DNA of 25,831 nucleotides. Origin: JAYTQG01 sp043746815. Its GTDB lineage: Bacteria > Actinomycetota > Thermoleophilia > Miltoncostaeales > Miltoncostaeaceae. This document shows, piece by piece, positions 7,144 to 14,041 of the stretch. Both the position numbers and the translations under genes were made by a program. The stretch spans positions 1 to 25,831 of the forward strand of contig JAYTQG010000080.1 of the NCBI GenBank assembly GCA_043746815.1, given 5' to 3'. The notes below the pieces were generated by a model. The model searched no databases. It had not been told where the DNA came from and was given only the letters and a program-made list of their open reading frames with translations. Positions within the stretch are counted from its first letter, which is position 1, and each line of letters opens with the position of its first letter.

Positions 7144-8169
7144 TCAACCGGCCGGGGGCCAGCGCTCCTCTGGGCGGGCCTCGGTCTGACCAGCCATCAT
7201 GATCCGCTGGCGGCCGGGATCCATTGCCTCATAAGGGCGAACCACCGGGGAGCGCCAGGTGATGAAGCTCTGGCAGGCCGCGTCTGAATCACTGGGGTGC
7301 TGACGGACCGCCTCGGCGAGTGCATGTGCGTCACCCATACCGATTCCGGAACTCGCGCCGGTCTCGGGACCGAAGAAGTGGGCCGAGTCGCCGATGAGAA
7401 GGAACCCAGGCTTCCACCATTCCGGGCAGGTCAAGAGCGCTGGCTCGGAGTAGCGCACCTGGTCGATTGACGTGAGGCCGCTGAGGGCCTTTTCCGCTTC
7501 GGGCAGCAGTCTTCCCCACATCTCCTTGATCGCCTCAACACCTGGGGCGACGGCAGCCTCGGCGCCGACCTTCTCGATACTCCGCCATCCGGCGGAGCCC
7601 TCCGGCCAGCCAAGGCAACCGATGTGGCCGCCGTCGGAGAGGTAGCGCATCGCAAACGACACGCCGCCTGGCTCCTTCGTCATGAAGTTCAGCGACGCCT
7701 CGGGAAGAAGTTCAAGCTTCGACTCCAGCCCTGCCATCTCGCGGGTCGGCGAGTGCATGCCGTCACACGCAACGACGAGGTCCGCCTCAAAGGTCTTCAC
7801 GCCGTCGGGGCCCTCGGCCATTACGCCGACAACACGGCCGGAGGGGTCGTGGATGAGTTCGGTGACGGTGTGTTCGTACTCGACGGGCAGGTCGCGGGCG
7901 AGTGCGTGCAGGAGCTTTCCGACCTCCAGACAGACCGCGACGGGTGGCTGGTCGGGCCGCGGGGCAATTTCCCACCCGAGGGGGCGCAGTTCGTCCATCA
8001 CACCGACCTCTTCAAGCGGGCCGTAGCCGTGGTAGCCCAGCATGTATCCACGCGCGATGTAGGCTTTTTCGGGCATCCGCTCGAAGATCACCGGCTCGAA
8101 ACCGCGCATCCGGAGGAGTCGCGCGAGCACCATGCCGACCATTCCGCCACCACTAATCACGACCCGCAT
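7144..8169 (-). CDS. FAD-dependent monooxygenase/oxidoreductase (PHBH fold)
   Basis: A 341-residue flavoprotein of the aromatic hydroxylase-like group. It has the dinucleotide-binding motif VVISGGGMVGMVLARLL near residue 3, with FER at the end of strand 2, the DG motif DLVVACDGMHSPTRE, and the GD motif FLLIGDSAHFFGPETGASSG, which contacts FAD ribityl and NAD(P)H. Members hydroxylate aromatic or polyketide substrates or epoxidise; the substrate here is unknown. At 341 residues it is short for the family (about 380-400). The start at ATG 8169 has GGGAG 7 nt upstream; a GTG directly before it (8172) is in frame. It ends 43 nt from the convergent ATPase gene and is 39 nt downstream of the secreted protein gene on the same strand, so the two may be co-transcribed. 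Confidence 0.82.
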   Translation of the reverse strand: MRVVISGGGMVGMVLARLLRMRGFEPVIFERMPEKAYIARGYMLGYHGYGPLEEVGVMDELRPLGWEIAPRPDQPPVAVCLEVGKLLHALARDLPVEYEHTVTELIHDPSGRVVGVMAEGPDGVKTFEADLVVACDGMHSPTREMAGLESKLELLPEASLNFMTKEPGGVSFAMRYLSDGGHIGCLGWPEGSAGWRSIEKVGAEAAVAPGVEAIKEMWGRLLPEAEKALSGLTSIDQVRYSEPALLTCPEWWKPGFLLIGDSAHFFGPETGASSGIGMGDAHALAEAVRQHPSDSDAACQSFITWRSPVVRPYEAMDPGRQRIMMAGQTEARPEERWPPAG

Positions 8170-8208
8170 CACACGTCTCCCGAGCGTTGAACAGTTTCCG
8201 GGGCAATG

Positions 8209-9096
8209 CTAACCGGCCGCGACCACCTCGAAGTCGGAACCGTGAATCTCTCCGAGCCTGTGCAGGTCATCGTCATTCCAACCCCGGTTGGGTGCCCCGG
8301 TGACGTACCACGGCGAACCGTTATCGGCCAAGATCATCCCGTAGCGCTTCAGCGCGGTCAGCACGACTCGTGCCTGAGGGCCGTAGCCACCGATCGCCAC
8401 GGACGCCTTCAATCTCACCCGCAGTCCCATTGGCGGCAGGTTGCTGTCACCGGAGCCAGCGTCGTGTCGCGCGGGGGCGATATGGGCCGCACCGGTACGA
8501 GGGGCAGTGAAGCGCAGCGCGTGGTCGATAACTCCCCGTCTGACTTCGTCGTACCGGGCGAGTCCAGGCAAGATCGGCAACCCCGCGGCATCGGCACTGG
8601 TCCAGCCGTCGGTCCTGAGCCGGTTGGAGCGAAGGTCCCAAGTCGCGCCGGACCCCGCCTTCCAACCCGTTCCGCTGCGTTCGGCACCGAACAGTTCGTA
8701 GAGACGACACGCATCCCGGTCCACCAGGAGCATGTGGCGGTCGCTCCCACCCTCGACCAGCGGACGCGCGGGAATGGGATACGCCACACGATCAGACTCA
8801 ACCGGGTAGGTGAACGACCGAATTCGTTGCCGCGGTATACGGCGACCGACCACGTTGATGGGAATTCCGTAGCCGCCCTGGTTGCTGAAGTCCGGGTGCA
8901 AACCAGCCTCCAAGCCGATGGATGCGATCAGTGCGTCGGAGGCGGGGGCGATCGGCTTCGTGTCGATGGGCTGATTCCAAGGACTATTTGTTGGGAAAAT
9001 CGGGCACCTTGGCGCAGCAGGGAGTGGTGATGCCAACACACCGTTGGCTCCTGCAACGACGCACAGCAGCGTGAGCGTGAGCGATTTGGAGAGCAT
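8209..9096 (-). CDS. Secreted protein of unknown function (Thermoleophilia-type family)
   Basis: A 295-residue exported protein. The N-terminus MLSKSLTLTLLCVVAGANGV ending ...LASPLPAAP is a signal peptide. The mature part starts CPIFPTNSPWNQPIDTKPIA and contains SDRHMLLVDRDACRLYELF, WDLRSNRLRTDGWTSADAAG, DEVRRGVIDHALRFT and KRYGMILADNGSPWYVTGAP. I recognise this motif set from uncharacterised secreted proteins in Solirubrobacterales-like actinobacteria; the recognition is from memory and no function is known to me. Two cysteines in the mature part (in PRCPIF and DACRL) may form a disulfide. The ribosome binding site before the ATG at 9096 is poor. It is divergent from the first surface-protein cassette, sharing a 144-bp control region with it. 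Confidence 0.65.
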   Translation of the reverse strand: MLSKSLTLTLLCVVAGANGVLASPLPAAPRCPIFPTNSPWNQPIDTKPIAPASDALIASIGLEAGLHPDFSNQGGYGIPINVVGRRIPRQRIRSFTYPVESDRVAYPIPARPLVEGGSDRHMLLVDRDACRLYELFGAERSGTGWKAGSGATWDLRSNRLRTDGWTSADAAGLPILPGLARYDEVRRGVIDHALRFTAPRTGAAHIAPARHDAGSGDSNLPPMGLRVRLKASVAIGGYGPQARVVLTALKRYGMILADNGSPWYVTGAPNRGWNDDDLHRLGEIHGSDFEVVAAG

Positions 9097-9240
9097 TTCC
9101 GATATGAAAGCGGACTAACGACGTCATGCACGTCTCTTCACACAATCACAACGAGCCTGCAATTGCGATGAGCAGGGCGGTAGTGGAGGGTTGGTGAATT
9201 CGTACCGGCAGATCGACTGTCCTCGAAGGGAAAGCACTCA

Positions 9241-10695
9241 ATGAGCGGAAGGCGTTTCGGATCGAGATGGCTTGCCGTGGCGGGCGTCGCCTCGGCTGCA
9301 CTCGCAGGAAGTGGTTCGGCGATTGCCGCGTCCGCTGGCATCTCGCTTAACCGCACACCGGCGCCGCCCCAGGCTGCCAAGGTGGGTGCCGGTAACGAAC
9401 AGGTCACCTACACGGTTAGTTACGACACCCGTGGTTCGCAGGTGACCGTTCGGATTGTGACCCCGAGTGGCGTCGCTGTCGGCGCCCCCTTGCAGGTCCG
9501 CAATCTCGCCGACGATGCCCCGAGCGCCGGTCGCAGCATTACCGACACCCTCAGCTGGGCCGTGCCGAGTGGCCTTGCACCCGGCCGCTATTTCGCAGAG
9601 GTGCGGTTCTTCTCAAATGGCGACACGGCGACCCCTGAGGCCACCGCGACGGCCGCATTTGACGTTGCGCCCCAGCTTGGGCAGCTGCGGATTTCCAAGT
9701 GGGAGGACAACAACGGAAACGGCGTCCGCGATGCAGGCGAGCCCGGACTTCCCGGCTGGTCGTTCTCACTCCTGAATCCCTTCGGCGGCGCGAGCGGCGC
9801 CCAAACGGGCGTCGACGGGTCGGTTCTCTTAACGGACATTCCGGCCGGGACCTGGCAGGCTGCTGAGACCCTTCAGCCGGGATGGATACCAGTCACTGCT
9901 CCCTCCGGGACTGCGATCGTACCGCCGGATGGCATTGGAGCTTTCGCGGTCGGAAACGTCCGCCCAGCGGTCCTCAGTGGAACCGTCTTCGTCGACGTCA
10001 ACAAGAACGGCGTGATTGATGCTGGCGAGGTCGGCAAGGGAGGTGTCAACCTGACACTTACCGGGAGCGACGGCCTCGGGCGCCCCGTCACCTCTGCCGG
10101 AACGTCGGCAGCTGACGGGACGTACACCTTCGGAAACCTGCTCCCTGGTACCTATACGGTCGCCTCGGGAAGCGTCCCCGCCATGACCTACACGACCCCG
10201 ACAACGATCGGCGGGCTCGTCCTGACCTCCGGTGGGAATCGGCCCAAGATCGACTTTGGTGTCGTCAACGCACCGCCGGTCGTACTCGCCGGGAACCCAG
10301 CACCGACGACGCTCGGCATCAACAAGCAGGGCCCCTCGACCCTGACGCCCGGCAGAAACTTCCGATACCGGATCACCGTGCGCAACACCGGCAAGGCCGC
10401 CGCGCGCAATGTGGTTGTCACCGACCCGGTGCCGAACCTCATCACCGTCGTTCAAGTGCCGAATACCGCCAGTCTTGTCAACGGCGTGTTGGCATGGAGG
10501 CTCGGAACGCTGGCACCGGGCGCGTCACGTCAGGTCAGCGTGCTCGTTCGACTCTCCTCGGGAGCACCTGCGGGCGCGTATCGGAATGACGCGACCGCCG
10601 ATGCGGACAACACCGCACCCGTCGTTGGATCGACGACCGGAACCGTCAAACGCCCCACACCAAAGGCAACCCGCGCTGGCGGGGTAACCGGGTAG
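9241..10695 (+). CDS. Secreted SdrD-B/DUF11 repeat surface protein, copy 1
   Basis: A 484-residue exported protein. Signal peptide 1-29 (basic RRFGSR, then a hydrophobic core ending GSAIA). Residues 30-143 form an all-beta region I do not recognise, shared with copy 2. Two SdrD-B-like (Cna-B fold) domains follow, each with a calcium-binding-type loop: DNNGNGVRDAGEPG (156-169) and DVNKNGVIDAGEVG (252-265), ending in PAGTW and LPGTYTV strands. Residues 355-468 are DUF11-like (FRYRITVRNTGKAAARNVVV; VTDPVP; LGTLAPG). The C-terminus is the basic tail PTPKATRAGGVTG, with no LPxTG motif and no membrane anchor. A stalk-like adhesin or cell-envelope component is likely. AAGGGA about 9 nt before the ATG supports the start. 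The paired L,D-transpeptidase begins at its stop codon. Confidence 0.85.
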   Translation: MSGRRFGSRWLAVAGVASAALAGSGSAIAASAGISLNRTPAPPQAAKVGAGNEQVTYTVSYDTRGSQVTVRIVTPSGVAVGAPLQVRNLADDAPSAGRSITDTLSWAVPSGLAPGRYFAEVRFFSNGDTATPEATATAAFDVAPQLGQLRISKWEDNNGNGVRDAGEPGLPGWSFSLLNPFGGASGAQTGVDGSVLLTDIPAGTWQAAETLQPGWIPVTAPSGTAIVPPDGIGAFAVGNVRPAVLSGTVFVDVNKNGVIDAGEVGKGGVNLTLTGSDGLGRPVTSAGTSAADGTYTFGNLLPGTYTVASGSVPAMTYTTPTTIGGLVLTSGGNRPKIDFGVVNAPPVVLAGNPAPTTLGINKQGPSTLTPGRNFRYRITVRNTGKAAARNVVVTDPVPNLITVVQVPNTASLVNGVLAWRLGTLAPGASRQVSVLVRLSSGAPAGAYRNDATADADNTAPVVGSTTGTVKRPTPKATRAGGVTG

Positions 10696-11453
10696 TGACC
10701 GTCAGCCAGCGTCGTCTCTCGGCGCTCGCATCTGGGGTCCTGGTGGTGGCTGGGACCCCAGCCTTCGCCTCTCCCCCGAAGTCGGTCGGTGGTCCCACCT
10801 ACGACCAACGGGGATCCACGGCGTTCGCGCCGGGTGCGGCTCGATCGTGGCGTGCCCGCCTGATCGTTTCGACGCGCTCGCGTCTCGCGCCAGGGCTCGC
10901 AGCGAAGGCGGGGCCGCTGATTCAACCTGACGCACCATATGCCGGAGGACCCCAGGTGTTTCTCGTTCTCGGCGCTCAGCGCGCCTTGGACAGGAGTTTG
11001 TGGTTTCGGGTCCTCCTCCCCGATCGTCCGAACGGTCGCTCCGCTTGGCTTCCTGCCGCCGCACTCCGCATTGACGCGAATCCGTGGCGCATACGGGTGA
11101 ATCTGGCCGCCCGCCGCCTCGACCTTCTGCGCGCGGGCCAGTTTCAGCAGTCGTGGCGGGTCGTCGTCGGGCAATCCGCGTACCCAACCCCCATCGGCCG
11201 CTTCGCGATCAGCGAGGCTGTGGCCCAGACCAACCCAGCAGGGTTCTTCGGGCCAGTGATCATGACCCTCACCGCGCACTCCGACACGCTCTCGGACTTT
11301 GATGGGGGAGATGGACGCGTGGCGCTCCACGGAACGAACCGCCCCTCGCTCCTCGGATCGGCTGCGAGTCATGGCTGCATTCGCCTGCCAAACGCCGCGG
11401 CCCGCAGAATTGTTCAGTTGGTGCCCACGGGGACCCCTGTCGAGATTCACTAG
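10695..11453 (+). CDS. Exported L,D-transpeptidase (YkuD domain), copy 1
   Basis: A 252-residue protein with a signal peptide (1 to about 25, ...AGTPAFA). Residues about 34-125 form a small beta region (SWRARLIVSTRS; LWFRVLLPDRPNGRSAWLP) resembling an SH3-like substrate-binding domain. The C-terminal YkuD domain has the complete catalytic signature: H212 in RVALHGTN, then SHGCIRLPN with H226 and nucleophile C228. L,D-transpeptidases make 3-3 cross-links in peptidoglycan or attach proteins to it through a meso-diaminopimelate acceptor. The GTG start shares its G with the TAG of the surface-protein gene, so the two are translated together; this coupling suggests the surface protein is a partner or substrate. 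A hairpin terminator follows at 11507. Confidence 0.9.
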   Translation: MTVSQRRLSALASGVLVVAGTPAFASPPKSVGGPTYDQRGSTAFAPGAARSWRARLIVSTRSRLAPGLAAKAGPLIQPDAPYAGGPQVFLVLGAQRALDRSLWFRVLLPDRPNGRSAWLPAAALRIDANPWRIRVNLAARRLDLLRAGQFQQSWRVVVGQSAYPTPIGRFAISEAVAQTNPAGFFGPVIMTLTAHSDTLSDFDGGDGRVALHGTNRPSLLGSAASHGCIRLPNAAARRIVQLVPTGTPVEIH

Positions 11454-11506
11454 TCGAGCGCCTACTCGCGAACACCACTCGCGGACAGGGTCACCAACTG
11501 AACTCT

Positions 11507-11531
11507 GCAACGCGAGGACGATCCGCGTTGC
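11507..11531 (+). terminator. Hairpin between the two cassettes
   Basis: GCAACGCG (11507-11514) and its exact complement CGCGTTGC (11524-11531) enclose a 9-nt loop, 54 nt after the first transpeptidase stop. There is no U-tract. It probably separates the two cassettes transcriptionally, with a promoter for copy 2 in the remaining ~150 bp, where no clear -35/-10 pair stands out. Confidence 0.5.
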
Positions 11532-11683
11532 CGAACAACACAAATCCTCCGAAATCTCACACTCGTGCCTATATGAGGTCATAAGTCGGTCTGGTCGGAA
11601 CACAAACTTCTTGCAATCATGCTTGAGGTGACTGGCGCCGATAGAACTCAAGACACTGCTTAACAACGTTGGAAGGATCGTGA

Positions 11684-13234
11684 ATGCGACGCCGTCGTTA
11701 CCTATCTCGGTATGTGACTGTGTGTGCGGTTGGGGCCACCAGTCTGATCGGGAGCGCCCCCAGCTTCGCCGCGTCCGCAGGAATTTCGCTCAATCGAACC
11801 ATTGCGCCGCCCCAAGCGGCGAAAATCGGGTCCGGGTCCGAACAAATTACCTACACAGTCACCTACGACAGTCGTGGGACACAGGTGGCAGTTCGGATCC
11901 TTTCACCGAGTGGTGTTCCCGTCGACGTTCCGCTTCAGATACGCAACCTGGCCGACCCGGGACCAAGTGTCGGTCGAACAGTGACCGACACTGTTACGTG
12001 GGTTGTCCCGAACGGGATCAGCCCGGGCCGTTACTTCGCTGAAGTTCGCTTCTTTTCGAACGGCGACCTCACAACCCCCGAGGTCGCGGCGCAGGTTGCG
12101 TTCGACGTTGCACCCCAACGGGGGCAGTTCCGGCTCCTGAGCTGGGAAGACCTTAACGGCAACGGGGTGAGGGACAGCGGAGAGGCAGGCCTCTCCGGAT
12201 GGTCCTACTCCGTCGTCAACCCCTACAACGGCACCAGCGGCCTTCAGACCGGCTCAGACGGCTCGCTTACGGCAAGCGATGTGCCCGCTGGTACGTGGCA
12301 GGTCGCGCAAACTGTTGAGTCAGGTTGGATCGCGATGACCCCTTCATCCGGAGTGATGGTGGTTCCGACCGATGGTGTTGGCACCTACTCGGTCGGAAAC
12401 GTCCGCCCCGGAACCGTAAGCGGGACAATCTTCATCGACGTGAACGGGAATGGAGTTCTCGATTCGGGTGAAACCGGGACCGGTGGCATCACCGTTACGC
12501 TCTCTGGGACCGACGGACTAGGTCGTACCGTTTCTGCGCAAAAGACCTCGGGCCTCGACGGAACGTACGCATTCACCGGTCTCCTTCCCGGAACGTACAA
12601 AGTTGCGTCATCTGAAGTCCCCGGAACGACACGCACGACACCCGCTGCGATCGACGGAATCGGTCTAATCTCGGCAGGTATTCGGACACGGAACGACTTT
12701 GGCCTTGTCAATACCGCACCACGTGTGCCCACGAGTTCGGGGCCCCCAACGACTCCACCGGCGACGGTGCCTCAACCTGCGGTGACACCTCCCAGCACCT
12801 CAAATCAGCGAGTGGCCGTGCTTCCCGCACGGGCTGATCCGCAGACACAGCTGTTGGTTCGCAAGCAAGGGCCAGTGCACTTCGTTCCCGGTCAGAGCTT
12901 TCGGTACCGGATTACGGTACGTAACACTGGCAAGACGAGTGCGCGCAACGTTGTGTTGACGGACCCAATTCCGAACCTGATGACCGTGGTCCAACCGCCC
13001 GCTGGTGCACGTCTGGACAACGGGATCTTGACCTGGGACCTCGGATCGATAGCGCCGGGTGCTCAGAAGCGTGTGAGTTTCCTCGTTCGTCTGGCCTCAG
13101 GCGCGCCAGCTGGCGAGTATCCCAACAAGGCAATCGCGGATGCTGACAACAGCCGTCCGACGGTTGGATCCACCCGCGGGCGTTTGGACAAGCCAGCGCC
13201 GAAGGCAAGCCGTCCGCGTGGCGTGACCGGGTAG
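11684..13234 (+). CDS. Secreted SdrD-B/DUF11 repeat surface protein, copy 2
   Basis: A 516-residue paralogue of the protein at 9241. It starts MRRRRYLSRY, a signal peptide ending near residue 30 (PSFA-A). It aligns without gaps to copy 1 through residue ~347, with both acidic loops retained: DLNGNGVRDSGEAG (156-169) and DVNGNGVLDSGETG (252-265). It then carries about 32 extra residues (roughly 348-384), a Pro/Thr-rich linker with TSSGPPTTPPATVPQPAV, before the DUF11-like domain (FRYRITVRNTGKTSARNVVL). The tail PAPKASRPRGVTG repeats the copy-1 tail. The linker would lengthen the stalk and could be glycosylated. GGAAGG lies 7 nt before the ATG. It is followed with a one-base overlap by its own L,D-transpeptidase. 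Confidence 0.85.
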   Translation: MRRRRYLSRYVTVCAVGATSLIGSAPSFAASAGISLNRTIAPPQAAKIGSGSEQITYTVTYDSRGTQVAVRILSPSGVPVDVPLQIRNLADPGPSVGRTVTDTVTWVVPNGISPGRYFAEVRFFSNGDLTTPEVAAQVAFDVAPQRGQFRLLSWEDLNGNGVRDSGEAGLSGWSYSVVNPYNGTSGLQTGSDGSLTASDVPAGTWQVAQTVESGWIAMTPSSGVMVVPTDGVGTYSVGNVRPGTVSGTIFIDVNGNGVLDSGETGTGGITVTLSGTDGLGRTVSAQKTSGLDGTYAFTGLLPGTYKVASSEVPGTTRTTPAAIDGIGLISAGIRTRNDFGLVNTAPRVPTSSGPPTTPPATVPQPAVTPPSTSNQRVAVLPARADPQTQLLVRKQGPVHFVPGQSFRYRITVRNTGKTSARNVVLTDPIPNLMTVVQPPAGARLDNGILTWDLGSIAPGAQKRVSFLVRLASGAPAGEYPNKAIADADNSRPTVGSTRGRLDKPAPKASRPRGVTG

Positions 13235-14004
13235 TGGTGCCGGTCACGAGGGTTGCCCGGTCCAAGGGATGCCTGGGCGCGGTTGTCGCGCTCCTCATCG
13301 CCTCAGGACCGGGTCTTGGCGCCACGTCACGCTCGGCTCGTATCGGGGGATATGACCAGCGTGGCGTCGGGGCGCTTCGTCCGGAGTTGCGGCAGTCGTG
13401 GAGAGCCCGCTTGGTCGTTCCGACACGCTCGCACCTCGGCGCTGGATTCGGGACGCCACCTGGGCCGATGGTTCAGGCCGACGGCCCGTACGCGGGCGGA
13501 GCTCAGGTCTTCCTGGTTCTTGAGGCACGGCGTGCTCAGGGTGGCAGTAGGTGGTTTCGGGTGCTGCTGCCCTCACGCCCGAACGGGCAAGCAGCGTGGC
13601 TGCCTGAGACATCACTTCGAGTGGAGCGAAATCCGTGGCGAATCCGCGTTCTGGTCGCAGCGCGGCGAGTTGATCTCATCCGGGCGGGGCACGTCCTTGC
13701 CTCATGGAAGGCGGCCGTCGGCAAGTCCGCCTATCCCACCCCGACGGGGCGTTTCGCAATTAGCGAAATCGTCCCCCAGCTGAATGGGGGAGGGGTTTTC
13801 GGGCCCGTCGTCCTGACGCTGACTGCTCATTCCAACACCCTCAGTGACTTCGACGGTGGCGACGGACGGGTGGCCCTGCACGGCACGAACCAACCGGCGC
13901 TCCTCGGCACCGCGGCCAGCCACGGTTGCGTTCGCCTTCCGAACGACGCCGTTCGGCGAATCGCCAAGGTCGCCCCGCCAGGAACGCCGGTGACTGTCGC
14001 GTGA
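13234..14004 (+). CDS. Exported L,D-transpeptidase (YkuD domain), copy 2
   Basis: A 256-residue paralogue of the transpeptidase at 10695. The signal peptide has a basic start (VTRVARSKG) and a hydrophobic core ending GLGA near residue 30. The middle region contains YDQRG, SWRARLVVPTRS and WFRVLLPSRPNGQAAWLP as in copy 1. The YkuD signature is intact: H216 in RVALHGTN, then SHGCVRLPN with H230 and C232. SAYPTPTGRFAISE is the conserved substrate-pocket strand. It shares the TAGTG overlap with the upstream gene. The N-terminal third diverges more than the catalytic half, which fits partner- or site-specific adaptation. The following acyl-CoA synthetase begins 37 nt later and may be read from the same transcript. 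Confidence 0.9.
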   Translation: MVPVTRVARSKGCLGAVVALLIASGPGLGATSRSARIGGYDQRGVGALRPELRQSWRARLVVPTRSHLGAGFGTPPGPMVQADGPYAGGAQVFLVLEARRAQGGSRWFRVLLPSRPNGQAAWLPETSLRVERNPWRIRVLVAARRVDLIRAGHVLASWKAAVGKSAYPTPTGRFAISEIVPQLNGGGVFGPVVLTLTAHSNTLSDFDGGDGRVALHGTNQPALLGTAASHGCVRLPNDAVRRIAKVAPPGTPVTVA

Positions 14005-14041
14005 GGTGATGGCCTCGGACGGGACCAGTAGGCTCCCGCAC

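Larger units (their letters stand above)
9241..14004 (+). repeat. Tandem duplication of a surface-protein/L,D-transpeptidase cassette
   Basis: Two adjacent copies of the same two-gene unit, 9241-11453 and 11684-14004, in the same orientation. In both, the transpeptidase GTG shares its G with the TAG stop of the preceding gene (TAGTG). The first-gene proteins align without a gap for about 347 residues, and the second-gene proteins align almost end to end. Nucleotide divergence is substantial, so the duplication is old and both copies have been kept intact. Confidence 0.9.

Noticed and set aside
10530..11666. Long antisense frame (378 codons) opposite the first transpeptidase
   Set aside because: It is a shadow of genuine coding sequence: the opposite strand carries an intact signal peptide and YkuD domain, while the antisense product is low-complexity and Arg/Gly-rich.
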